Assembly (NCBI GenBank): GCA_000196815.1
Contig: FP929003.1
Location: 3,743,501 to 3,807,500, forward strand
DNA: 64,000 nucleotides
Reading direction: 5' to 3'
Source: Nitrospira defluvii
Lineage (GTDB): Bacteria; Nitrospirota; Nitrospiria; Nitrospirales; Nitrospiraceae
Position numbers and translations under genes: made by a program. Position 1 is the first letter of the stretch. The number at the start of each line of letters is the position of its first letter. Below the pieces are notes generated by a model, which saw only the letters and a list, made by a program, of their open reading frames with translations, did not search any database and had not been told where the DNA came from. Below are positions 23,731 through 31,895 of the stretch, one piece after another.

Positions 23731-26521
23731 ACTGACTGCGCTAGAAGTCTGCCGCCTGGCTCCGAGCCAGGTGTACCGCGCACTCGCCACCACCCCGCAG
23801 GGCCTCGCGTCGGACGACGTCCGGCGACGAACCCTGCGGTACGGACCGAATAGTCTGCAGGCGTTGCACGGGATGCCGCTCATCAGCCGTTTTGCGCGTC
23901 AATTCACGCATTTCCTCGCGCTGCTCCTGTGGCTGGCGGCCGGCCTGGCGTTCCTCGCCGACGCCCTCCACTCCGGCGAAGGCATGGCGACATTGGGGTG
24001 GGCCATCCTCGGCGTGATTCTCATCAATGCCATTTTCGCCTTCCTGCAAGAATACAAGGCCGAACGCGCGGTTCAAGCATTACGCAGCATGCTGCCGGCC
24101 CAAGCCTGGGTCCTTCGTGACGGGCAACAGCAACAGATTGCCCGCAGCGAACTGGTACCGGGCGATGTGCTCGTGCTGGAAGAAGGCGAACAGATTCCCG
24201 CCGATGCGAGACTCACCGAAGCCGTCGGCATGCGCGTCGATAACTCCTCGCTCACCGGCGAATCCAAACCGCAGCGACGGTCGGCCGATCCCATCACCGA
24301 CGGCCATCCGCTCGACATTGCGAATCTGGCTTTCGCCGGAACCACGGTCCTCTCCGGCCATGGTCAGGGAGTCGTCTTTGCCACCGGGCTCAACACCGAA
24401 TTCGGAAAAATCGCGCATCTGACGACAACGGTACACACCGGGTTGAGCCCGCTCCAACAGGAGATCGTGAAGGTCACGCACCTCGTCGCCGCACTCTCCT
24501 TCCTGATGGGGCTGGTCTTTTTCATCATCGGTCTGGGAATGGGATTGAGCTTCTGGACCAGCGCCATTTTCGGCATCGGCATCATCGTCGCCAATGTGCC
24601 CGAAGGGCTCCTGCCCACCGTCACCCTCGCCCTCGCGATAGGCAGTCAGCGCATGGCCGCGCGCAAGGCGCTCGTCAAACACCTCGCGTCCGTCGAAACG
24701 CTGGGGTGCACGACTGTTATCTGTACCGACAAGACCGGGACACTGACGGAAAACCGGATGCGGCTCGACAGGCTCTACGTGGATGACCTCGTCGTCGAAT
24801 CGCGAGAAGGCTGTTTGTTCACCAGGAATCGCCTCATCACCGCTCCCGAATCGGAACGATGGCGTCCCCTGTTCGACGCCATCGTTCATTGCAACAACGC
24901 CAAGCGCACGCGCCACCCGGACGGGCGTAGCCGCACCACCGGCGACCCCACTGAGACGGCGCTGCTGGACTTTGCCGCGGACCACGGACTCCTCCATCGC
25001 CCGCCGCTCCGAAGAATGGGCGAAATCCCCTTCGATGCCGATCGCAAACGGATGACGACGCTGCACTGGAGCGAAGGTCGGCTGCTCGCCTTCACCAAAG
25101 GCGCGCCGGAATCGGTCCTGCCCCTCTGCACCAGGCAGCAGGGATCGTCGACACCCGCCGAGCTGACCGTCGACGGCCGCAAAAAAGTGCTGGCCCAGAG
25201 TCAGGCCTTCGCTCAGCAGGCGTACCGGGTGCTGGCCGTGGCGATGCGTGAAGTGGAGCGCGGGGTGGAGCAGTTGGATGCCGACACGGTAGAGCAGGGC
25301 CTGACGTTTCTCGGACTCGTCGCCATGATGGACCCGCCACACCGTGAAGTGCCGGACGCGATCAAACAATGCCGGCGGGCCGGGGTCCGCGTCATGATGA
25401 TTACCGGCGACCATCCCTTGACGGCATTGGCCGTCGCACGCAAGGTCGGGCTGGCTCCGGAAACGACAGCCACGCCGCTGGGCCATTTCGTCCCGGTCAT
25501 CGAAGGCGCACACATCGACACATTCAGCGACGATCAGCTGCGCCAACTGCTCACCCCGACCACTCCCGGCGAACCGGATCCGATCTTTGCCCGCATGGCG
25601 CCCCGCCATAAAATGCGCATCGTCTCGGCACTCAAGGACATGCGCGAGGTGGTCGCCGTGACGGGCGACGGGGTCAATGACGCGCCGGCGTTGAAAACTG
25701 CCGACATCGGCATCGCCATGGGGATCGCCGGAACGGACGTGGCCAAAGAGACGGCCTCCATGATTCTGCTCGACGACAATTTCGCCACCATTGTCCACGC
25801 CATCGAAGAAGGACGGGCCGTCTATACCAATATTCGCAAGTTCGTCACGTATGTGTTGGCCAGCAACATCCCGGAGATCGTGCCGTATCTGGGATTCGGA
25901 CTCTCGTCGATGCCGCTCGCCCTCACGATCCCGCAAATTCTGGCCGTCGATTTGGGAACAGACATGGTCCCGGCACTGGCCCTGGCCGCAGAACCGCCGG
26001 AGGGCGGGGTGATGGACGACCCCCCGCGACCCCGCACCGAACGGCTCCTCAGCTGGGATGTGCTGTTGAGAGCCTATGCCTTTCTGGGATTGATCGAAGC
26101 CGGCATTGCCATGGGAGGGTTTTTTCTCTATTTGTATAGCCAGGGGTGGAGCTGGGGGGCCCCCCTCGACTGGGCCTCGCCTTTGTACAAGGAGGCCACG
26201 ACCGTCACCTTTGCCGGGATCGTGGCGGCACAGGTCGCGAATGTCTTTGCCTGCCGCTCCGATCGCATCTCGACGTTCCGGCTCGGCTGGTTCAGCAATC
26301 CCTTGATCCTGGCGGGTATTGCCGTCGAACTGACCATCCTGCTCGTCATGACCTACAGCCCGGTCGGACATCTGGTCTTGGGCACCGCCTCGCTCCCGGC
26401 CTGGATCTTCGGACCGCTGGCGCTCGGGGCCGTCGGCCTGCTCCTGGCGGACGAACTTCAGAAATTCGTCCGCGGGCGAATGGGCGCGCGACTCCCGCTG
26501 CAAGCAGGCGGGGGGATCTGA
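23723..26521 (+). CDS. Na,K-ATPase-type (P2C/IIC) cation P-type ATPase
   Basis: A 932-aa integral membrane pump. Phosphorylation motif DKTGTLTEN has D336; SLTGES and GDGVNDAP are present. The membrane cation site looks like that of Na,K-ATPase alpha: NVPEGLLPT (E294), SNIPEIVPY (E718) and DLGTDMVPALALA (D743, D747); the M5 residue before NIPE is Ser as in Na,K- rather than Lys as in H,K-ATPase, but the M8 Asp of site III is Asn here (QVANVF). The N-terminal cation-ATPase domain and C-terminal six-helix bundle are complete. The GTG at 23723 (GAGG 5 nt before) overlaps the Usp gene by 8 nt. The ion cannot be fixed from sequence; Na+ or K+ is the family expectation. Confidence 0.9.
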   Translation: MPELTALEVCRLAPSQVYRALATTPQGLASDDVRRRTLRYGPNSLQALHGMPLISRFARQFTHFLALLLWLAAGLAFLADALHSGEGMATLGWAILGVILINAIFAFLQEYKAERAVQALRSMLPAQAWVLRDGQQQQIARSELVPGDVLVLEEGEQIPADARLTEAVGMRVDNSSLTGESKPQRRSADPITDGHPLDIANLAFAGTTVLSGHGQGVVFATGLNTEFGKIAHLTTTVHTGLSPLQQEIVKVTHLVAALSFLMGLVFFIIGLGMGLSFWTSAIFGIGIIVANVPEGLLPTVTLALAIGSQRMAARKALVKHLASVETLGCTTVICTDKTGTLTENRMRLDRLYVDDLVVESREGCLFTRNRLITAPESERWRPLFDAIVHCNNAKRTRHPDGRSRTTGDPTETALLDFAADHGLLHRPPLRRMGEIPFDADRKRMTTLHWSEGRLLAFTKGAPESVLPLCTRQQGSSTPAELTVDGRKKVLAQSQAFAQQAYRVLAVAMREVERGVEQLDADTVEQGLTFLGLVAMMDPPHREVPDAIKQCRRAGVRVMMITGDHPLTALAVARKVGLAPETTATPLGHFVPVIEGAHIDTFSDDQLRQLLTPTTPGEPDPIFARMAPRHKMRIVSALKDMREVVAVTGDGVNDAPALKTADIGIAMGIAGTDVAKETASMILLDDNFATIVHAIEEGRAVYTNIRKFVTYVLASNIPEIVPYLGFGLSSMPLALTIPQILAVDLGTDMVPALALAAEPPEGGVMDDPPRPRTERLLSWDVLLRAYAFLGLIEAGIAMGGFFLYLYSQGWSWGAPLDWASPLYKEATTVTFAGIVAAQVANVFACRSDRISTFRLGWFSNPLILAGIAVELTILLVMTYSPVGHLVLGTASLPAWIFGPLALGAVGLLLADELQKFVRGRMGARLPLQAGGGI

Positions 26522-26618
26522 TGTGACGTATGCCTGGATCAATTGAAACCGATGAGAGACAATCGCGCATGTTCGCAATGCCAGCCGGAAGACTTCATGT
26601 TGAAGAAAAGGAGCTCCT

Positions 26619-27473
26619 ATGACGACCGTATCGGGCCAGCACGTCAGCGACTATATGCATCGCCAATTGGAGGTCGTTCCCCAGGACACCTCCGTCGTCA
26701 CCGTCGCCACCAGAATGCGGACGCACAGCATCGGCTCGGTGCTGATCGAATGCTTCGACCGTCCGCACAACGATTGCCGGATCGCGGGCATCGTCACCGA
26801 AACGGATCTTGTCGCCAAAGTGCTGGCGCCGGGCCGCGTTCCCTCTCGAACCAGCATGGCGGACATCATGAGCAGTCCGCTCATCACAATCGCACCGGAT
26901 CGTCCGATGGTCGATGCCAGTCATTTGATGCAAAACAAAAACATACGGCACCTCGTGGTGACCGAAGGCACGGATGTGCTCGGCATCATTTCGATGCGCG
27001 ACCTGGTGAGACACTTCGTTGATGCAGACGGCGGACCGGTGCAGGCGCTCACGAATGTCTACCGGCCGTTGAGCGTCCTCATGAAAACAGCCATCGAAAC
27101 GATCGGCAGCGACGAAACGGCCCTCGACGCGGCGCAACGGATGGCGGACAAACACATCGGGGCGCTGTTCGTCATGGAAGCCGACGAACTCGTAGGCATC
27201 ATCACCGAAGGCGACCTGGTGCGCAAACTGCTGGCCTATCAACTCGATCCGCAAACCTTGCGCGTGGGTGCGCTCATGAATTCGCCGTTGCTCGACATCG
27301 ACATCAATCGCACCATCCGTGATGCCAGCGAACGGATGTCCGCGAAACGAATCCGCCACCTGGCTGTGACGGAACATGAAAAGGTCGTCGGAGTCCTGTC
27401 GATCCGCGACCTGGTGAAGATGGTCGCCATCCGGGATCGCCCGGACTTTTTGAAGCGGGAATCGACCGCGTAA
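26619..27473 (+). CDS. Four-CBS-domain protein
   Basis: A 284-aa protein of four CBS motifs in two Bateman pairs (about 8-70, 80-135, 149-205, 212-270): VSDYMHRQLEVVPQ, MADIMSSPLITIAP, LSVLMKTAIETIGS, VGALMNSPLLDIDI each open one motif. Such arrays sense adenosine nucleotides or SAM and often regulate a partner. The ATG at 26619 has AAGGAG upstream. It lies 97 nt downstream of the P-type ATPase on the same strand, which makes a regulatory link to the pump plausible but unproven. Confidence 0.87.
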   Translation: MTTVSGQHVSDYMHRQLEVVPQDTSVVTVATRMRTHSIGSVLIECFDRPHNDCRIAGIVTETDLVAKVLAPGRVPSRTSMADIMSSPLITIAPDRPMVDASHLMQNKNIRHLVVTEGTDVLGIISMRDLVRHFVDADGGPVQALTNVYRPLSVLMKTAIETIGSDETALDAAQRMADKHIGALFVMEADELVGIITEGDLVRKLLAYQLDPQTLRVGALMNSPLLDIDINRTIRDASERMSAKRIRHLAVTEHEKVVGVLSIRDLVKMVAIRDRPDFLKRESTA

Positions 27474-27646
27474 CCGAGTCAGGGCGACCTGGCCCGGACC
27501 ATTCATGAATACCTGCTCCGGCGTCCGGGCCTCTCGCCCGGCGAGGCTGTTCTCGTTCAGCCTCCTCGACGGACTGCCAGTACGCCTGCCTCGGACTCAC
27601 GTGCGAGCAGCGTCGGCGGGCTTCCGTCCCGAATACCTCGCGACGG

Positions 27647-27669
27647 CATTCGTGAATAGCCCGGGCTAA
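27647..27669 (+). repeat. Short repeat motif M, copy 2
   Basis: CATTCGTGAATAGCCCGGGC then TAA; same family as 5983-6004 and 53768-53791. Its last bases are also the first bases of repeat R copy 2, so the two modules abut. Confidence 0.5.
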
Positions 27670-27800
27670 CAGGATGGGGGAACAGTCCGCCGGCGGCCTG
27701 CTCGACATCCGTGACGCGTATTTCGTCAGGGACAGAGCGATGGCTGGTGGCTCTCGCTGAGAGTAGAGACGCCCACCCTCGATTTCCGGCCATACGCTGT
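27666..27800. repeat. MITE-like repeat R, copy 2 (left part)
   Basis: Begins CTAACAGGATGGGGGAACAG, followed by TCCGCCGGCGGCCTGCTCG shared with copy 1 at 6919, and includes the CTCGATTTCCGGCCATACGC block also found in copy 1. The right half and right inverted repeat of the complete copy at 52172 are missing. Confidence 0.6.
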
Positions 27801-28108
27801 TATCTGCGCACGTGCGCCGTCATCCCTCGGCCTCGCCTGGTCCTGCCGCCGTCGAGATCGGTGTCCTCCCGTCCAGTGCCGGATTCATCAACCGTTCATC
27901 CGCCCTTCATGCCCGCTTCATTTTTCTTCGGTACGCTCGATGACAGGATGTCTGCATCCTTCAGGCAGGGAGATCACTTATCCTCGCCAGGCCTCATGCC
28001 CTGTTGCCGTAACATAGAGGGTCCCGGGCAGGAAGTCCTGCCGGAGCAGGCACCGTACTGATTGCATGCGTGCGTCCCGATCGACATCCCTTTCGGCAGA
28101 CATCGTTC

Positions 28109-29173
28109 ATGACGCGAATGGCGACCGTGCCGGCGAACACAGATCAATCGTATCGAACCCACCCAGGCATCCTTGCTTGCTGTCTGCTACTCACGCTGAT
28201 GCAGGGCTGCGCCGGCGGACTTCATGTCCGGGCAGCCGATGACGATGACGACATCACGGAAAGCCATTGCGTCCCCGCAACCGGTCCGCCGACCCACATC
28301 GTGGCCCTGCCGGCCACGGGTGCGACCTATCGAATCGAAGGTCTCACACACTCTTCGTTCAGCGAACCCGTCACCCCTTCACGGTTCTCGCCACGGGCGA
28401 GGGAAATGGCCGCCATCATCGGCGTCCATGACCTCCTGGTGGAGTTCCAATTGCTGGAAGATGAGACGGCAGGAGGAATGGACGGCGCGTTGCTGCACTC
28501 CCTGGCGGTACGACAGGAATTGTCCGACCGCCTGCTCCTCGCGCTCTTCGAAGCCAACAGCATCGCCGCCGAATTGGAATGCGAGAAGGCGCGGACCGAG
28601 GATCTGGCGTCGCAGCTGGAGGAAGTTCGCAACGACATCCAGCAGGGCCGGACCATCATGGCCATTCTGGCCGACTCCATTTCCGGCGTCTTTGCGGGAA
28701 CGTTCCTGCTGCTGGGGTCTGAGATTCTCTCCGGCCTGATCGATCTGTCCGGAAGCGTCGCGGCCTTAGGGTTCGGCGTGGCCGCGTTGGGCGGAGACCA
28801 GGCCTATGAGTTCAAGCACGGGCGAAATCTCATGGCAGACGTGTGGCAAGGCGACCCCATCAGCCGGCAGTTCCCGCAGCCGGTCTGGGAATATCTGAAC
28901 GGGCCCGTCCGCCCGAACGGCAAACGGAGCCGTCGAGACAATATCATCGGGACCTGGCGCAGCCGTCTGGGAAAACCGGGCTCGAAAGAAGAGCAACGGC
29001 TGACCGGCCTGTATTTCGGCAGAGGCGGGATCTATCGAATCAACGAGCTGCGTCATCGCGGCGAGATGCTGGGACTGCTCAAGACCCACGTCAACCTGAT
29101 GACCCAGGACCTGAACCTGCTGTTTCTCGAAACGCTTCAACACCGCGCTTCCCGTCCCGAACGGCCGATCTAG
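28109..29173 (+). CDS. Lipoprotein with coiled coil and two membrane segments
   Basis: A 354-aa protein I do not recognise. The lipobox is LTLMQGC (lipidated Cys about 34), after a hydrophobic stretch ILACCLLLTL. A coiled-coil-rich middle (about 130-190, ANSIAAELECEKARTEDLASQLEEVRND) precedes two hydrophobic segments (TIMAILADSISGVFAGTFLL and LIDLSGSVAALGFGVAALGG). The start at 28109 lacks a strong ribosome site; ATG at 28118 is an alternative. No neighbour gives a clue to its role. Confidence 0.65.
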   Translation: MTRMATVPANTDQSYRTHPGILACCLLLTLMQGCAGGLHVRAADDDDDITESHCVPATGPPTHIVALPATGATYRIEGLTHSSFSEPVTPSRFSPRAREMAAIIGVHDLLVEFQLLEDETAGGMDGALLHSLAVRQELSDRLLLALFEANSIAAELECEKARTEDLASQLEEVRNDIQQGRTIMAILADSISGVFAGTFLLLGSEILSGLIDLSGSVAALGFGVAALGGDQAYEFKHGRNLMADVWQGDPISRQFPQPVWEYLNGPVRPNGKRSRRDNIIGTWRSRLGKPGSKEEQRLTGLYFGRGGIYRINELRHRGEMLGLLKTHVNLMTQDLNLLFLETLQHRASRPERPI

Positions 29174-29306
29174 CCAGCACGCCTCCGATTCTTCCTGACA
29201 GAACGCCGTTCCCGCAGCCACCCCCGCGGTCGATCCATTCGTTCGTGACCTACCGCCTATCGACTGGTTTTGATTGCGCAGACCCGCCTGGAACGGTAGA
29301 CTTCCT

Positions 29307-29318
29307 CGATACGTATCG
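29307..29318. promoter_or_regulatory. Perfect 12-bp palindrome upstream of terC-like gene
   Basis: CGATACGTATCG reads the same on both strands and is followed at once by a TATGCT sequence that could act as a -10 box for the gene starting at 29384. It could be an operator; a chance occurrence is not excluded. Confidence 0.25.
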
Positions 29319-29383
29319 TATGCTACACATCCTCGCATGACAGAGCGACCCGCTCGCCCTCTCTTTCACGAATGGAGCCGCTG

Positions 29384-30133
29384 ATGTTGGACTGGCTTGC
29401 CGATCCTGAAATATGGATCGCCCTGGGAACCTTGACCGCGCTGGAAATCGTGCTGGGGATCGACAACATTATCTTTCTCTCCGTCCTCGTCGGTCGACTC
29501 CCCGAGCATCAGCGCGCCGTCGCACGCCAAGTGGGCCTGGGCCTGGCCATGATGGCGCGCCTGGGACTCCTGTTTTCCATTTCCTGGGTTATGGGACTCA
29601 CCCATCCCTGGGTGACGATCTTGGGCCACGGCGTGTCCGGGCGTGATCTGATTCTGGTCGGCGGCGGCCTGTTCCTCATGGCCAAGGCCACGCACGAAAT
29701 CCACAACAGCCTGGAGGGGATCGAAGGCGGCGAGACCACGGCCGCCGCTGCCAGCCTGGGGATGGTGCTCGTTCAGATCGCGCTCCTGGATATCGTCTTT
29801 TCGTTGGATTCGGTAATTACGGCGGTCGGCCTGGTCGAACATGTCTCGATCATGGCGGTCGCCATCATTCTCGCCGTGGTGGTGATGTTGATGGCGGCCA
29901 AAGCCATCGGGGATTTTGTGGATGAACACCCCACGATCAAAATTCTGGCCCTCTCGTTTCTGATTCTCGTGGGTGTGACCTTGATGGTCGAAGGGTTCGA
30001 CGTGCATGTGCCGAAGGGCTACATCTACTTCTCCATGGCCTTCTCCGTCACGGTCGAAATGCTCAACATTCGCATGCGAAAAAAGCGAGCGGCGCCGGTC
30101 AAACTCCACAGCCGTTATGCAGGCGAGCGGTAA
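29384..30133 (+). CDS. TerC-family integral membrane protein
   Basis: A 249-aa membrane protein with about seven hydrophobic segments. The start MLDWLADPEIWIALGTLTAL with VLGIDNIIFLSVLVGRLP is the TerC signature; the Asp residues of GIDN and of SLDSVITAVG lie within membrane segments and may bind metal. TerC-type proteins are implicated in tellurite resistance and metal (Mn, Ca) homeostasis or in metalation of exported proteins. The ATG at 29384 has GGAG upstream; an in-frame ATG at 29372 lacks one. The gene is isolated from other ter genes. Confidence 0.9.
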   Translation: MLDWLADPEIWIALGTLTALEIVLGIDNIIFLSVLVGRLPEHQRAVARQVGLGLAMMARLGLLFSISWVMGLTHPWVTILGHGVSGRDLILVGGGLFLMAKATHEIHNSLEGIEGGETTAAAASLGMVLVQIALLDIVFSLDSVITAVGLVEHVSIMAVAIILAVVVMLMAAKAIGDFVDEHPTIKILALSFLILVGVTLMVEGFDVHVPKGYIYFSMAFSVTVEMLNIRMRKKRAAPVKLHSRYAGER

Positions 30134-30149
30134 CCGTTCCTCTGAGGGA

Positions 30150-30956
30150 TCACCGCTCACTAGTCGATACCCGTTTCCAGCCGGCCAGCACGCATCGCCG
30201 GGCGATCAACGGAGTCATGCTCTTAAGGTCCAGGGACACCTGCGTCATCACCTCTTCCGCCAGCCGCTGATCGTCGAAACATTCATAGGCATCGTCGAGA
30301 AACCCGCCCCGTAGGAGCGGATGTTGGAGAAATCGTTGTCCGAAGCCGCTGACCACCTCCAACGGCTGCTCGACGACGGCGATCCGTTCCATATCCAGCC
30401 GCTCCAGCCATCCACGCGCGTCGGCCGCCGACGGCCGCTCCGCCACATGGGCGGCCAATCGTTCCCGCTCGATGACAAGTCCGTATCGCCCCATTTCCTG
30501 ATCGATCCGTTGCCAGATGGAGTCGAACGTGCCGAGGGAGGGAAAGGTCAACACCAACTGACCGCCCGGTTCCAGATGGTCGAGCAATCCGCGCATCGCC
30601 TCAAAGCGGTTCGGGCGCAGGAACATGACGGAGAGATTGCCGGTGAGACGTTGAAATGCGGGGAGCGATGCGGGCATGGCACGCATATCCTGGCATTCGA
30701 ACCGGAGCCAGGGAAGTTCGCCCCGCTGAATCGCGCGCGCACTCGCAACCTGACTCCGGCTGGCATCGATGCCGACGACGGTACCGGTCGGACCGACCTG
30801 TTCCGCCAGATAAAAAGCTGGAATGCCGTGACCGGACGCAATGTCGAGGATGCTCAATCCTGGACGCAGATCCAGCTGCCCCAGCAAGACCTCGGCAAAC
30901 GGAGTCGACCAGTCATCCTGCGCGGGGAGGGACCATGTCTTCGTCTGAATCTTCAT
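30150..30956 (-). CDS. Class I SAM-dependent methyltransferase (UbiE-like)
   Basis: A 268-aa cytoplasmic enzyme. Motif I is LSILDIASGHGIPAFYLA (about 33-50), followed by the acidic VVGIDASRSQVA, and the FRLTGNLSVMFLRPNRFEAM/LDHLEPGGQLVLTFP block matches motifs IV-VI. The fold resembles small-molecule methyltransferases of the UbiE/quinone type, but the substrate is unknown. The ATG at 30956 was chosen over an in-frame TTG at 30989. It is convergent with the terC-like gene, ending 16 nt away. Confidence 0.75.
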   Translation of the reverse strand: MKIQTKTWSLPAQDDWSTPFAEVLLGQLDLRPGLSILDIASGHGIPAFYLAEQVGPTGTVVGIDASRSQVASARAIQRGELPWLRFECQDMRAMPASLPAFQRLTGNLSVMFLRPNRFEAMRGLLDHLEPGGQLVLTFPSLGTFDSIWQRIDQEMGRYGLVIERERLAAHVAERPSAADARGWLERLDMERIAVVEQPLEVVSGFGQRFLQHPLLRGGFLDDAYECFDDQRLAEEVMTQVSLDLKSMTPLIARRCVLAGWKRVSTSER

Positions 30957-31044
30957 GCCCCGGCATCTTACTCGAAGAGGCCCAAGCAAGTCAGAATTCT
31001 CTCCGGCCTGGTCGATCGCGAATCCTGGAGAGAGCCCGTCCCTG

Positions 31045-31851
31045 TCACAGCCGATCTAATAGCTGCTGTTTCTTCAGGCGATACTCCTCTTCCGTAATCA
31101 GTCCCCGGTCGTGAAGACCCTTGAGCACAGCAAGCCGTTCTTCCAACGAAGACGCGGAGGAAACCGTTGGCGTTCCCTCCGGTGCAGCGGGCACCGCCGC
31201 CTCATTGCGCTTGGAATCGTCGATCACCAGTTCCACCGGATCGGGGCGAAACACCCCACCGCCACCGGACGGCTTACTCACCAAGGCCTGGCGATTCCCC
31301 GGCACCAGTTCATAGAATGTTCCAGCCTGCGCAAAGAGCGGATCGATCCAGATTTGCGTTCGTATGGATGGCATGGTTACGGCGATGCGACAGTTGGACA
31401 ACCGTAGATGGATTCGGCCGTCCTCGACAAACCAGGCGCCTGAAGTCACTTGCGCTGGCCCCTCATCCGTCGCCCGCGCCGTCGCGAAGACAACCGCCTC
31501 TTGCTCCGTTGCCTGTTGAAACGCCTGCCGGAGTGAGGATCCCAGAGCGCGAACCTCTGTATCCAGAAACACCGGTTCCGTGGCACCCTGGTACGACGGC
31601 CCCAACAAAGGGCTGTGCGTACTGCGTACCATCACACCCCGTAGGAGTGTCTCCCACTCTGCCTGCGACAGATTCACCGGATGCTGAAATCGCCTCCCCT
31701 GATCGTTCGACCGGAGCTTTGCCATCGGGACAATTCTCACCACCCGCTGGTCGTCGCAGAAGAAGCAGGGAGGCTCGGCTTGAGGCGTCGCAGTCGCGCA
31801 ACCGACCAATACCAGGCACAGCCAAGGCCATCCCGCCTTACCCCGTCGCAT
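31045..31851 (-). CDS. Lipoprotein with C-terminal SHOCT domain
   Basis: A 268-aa protein. The N-terminus MRRGKAGWPWLCLVLVGCAT carries a lipobox (VLVGC). The central part is a globular domain of unknown type, and the last 35 residues (SLEERLAVLKGLHDRGLITEEEYRLKK) are a classic SHOCT helix-turn-helix, an oligomerisation module. I prefer the ATG at 31851 because GGAGGG lies 6 nt upstream; ATG at 31857 is immediately adjacent to that sequence. It is the last gene of a minus-strand run with the outer-membrane cytochrome. Confidence 0.78.
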   Translation of the reverse strand: MRRGKAGWPWLCLVLVGCATATPQAEPPCFFCDDQRVVRIVPMAKLRSNDQGRRFQHPVNLSQAEWETLLRGVMVRSTHSPLLGPSYQGATEPVFLDTEVRALGSSLRQAFQQATEQEAVVFATARATDEGPAQVTSGAWFVEDGRIHLRLSNCRIAVTMPSIRTQIWIDPLFAQAGTFYELVPGNRQALVSKPSGGGGVFRPDPVELVIDDSKRNEAAVPAAPEGTPTVSSASSLEERLAVLKGLHDRGLITEEEYRLKKQQLLDRL

Positions 31852-31895
31852 GAACATCCCTCCCCTCAGTGACCATTGTTCCCCTGTCGCAGCAT

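Larger units (their letters stand above)
27474..28108. other. Intergenic with repeat modules
   Basis: 635 bases with no convincing gene. It contains a copy of short motif M (27647-27669) running straight into a copy of MITE-like repeat R (27666-27800), then GC-rich sequence with no clear promoter before the lipoprotein gene. Confidence 0.6.

Noticed and set aside
24080-26578. Very long antisense open frame opposite the P-type ATPase (832 codons)
   Set aside because: It is the complement of a gene with complete P-type ATPase motifs. High-GC coding DNA commonly leaves an open antisense frame; no ribosome site or recognisable domain was seen.
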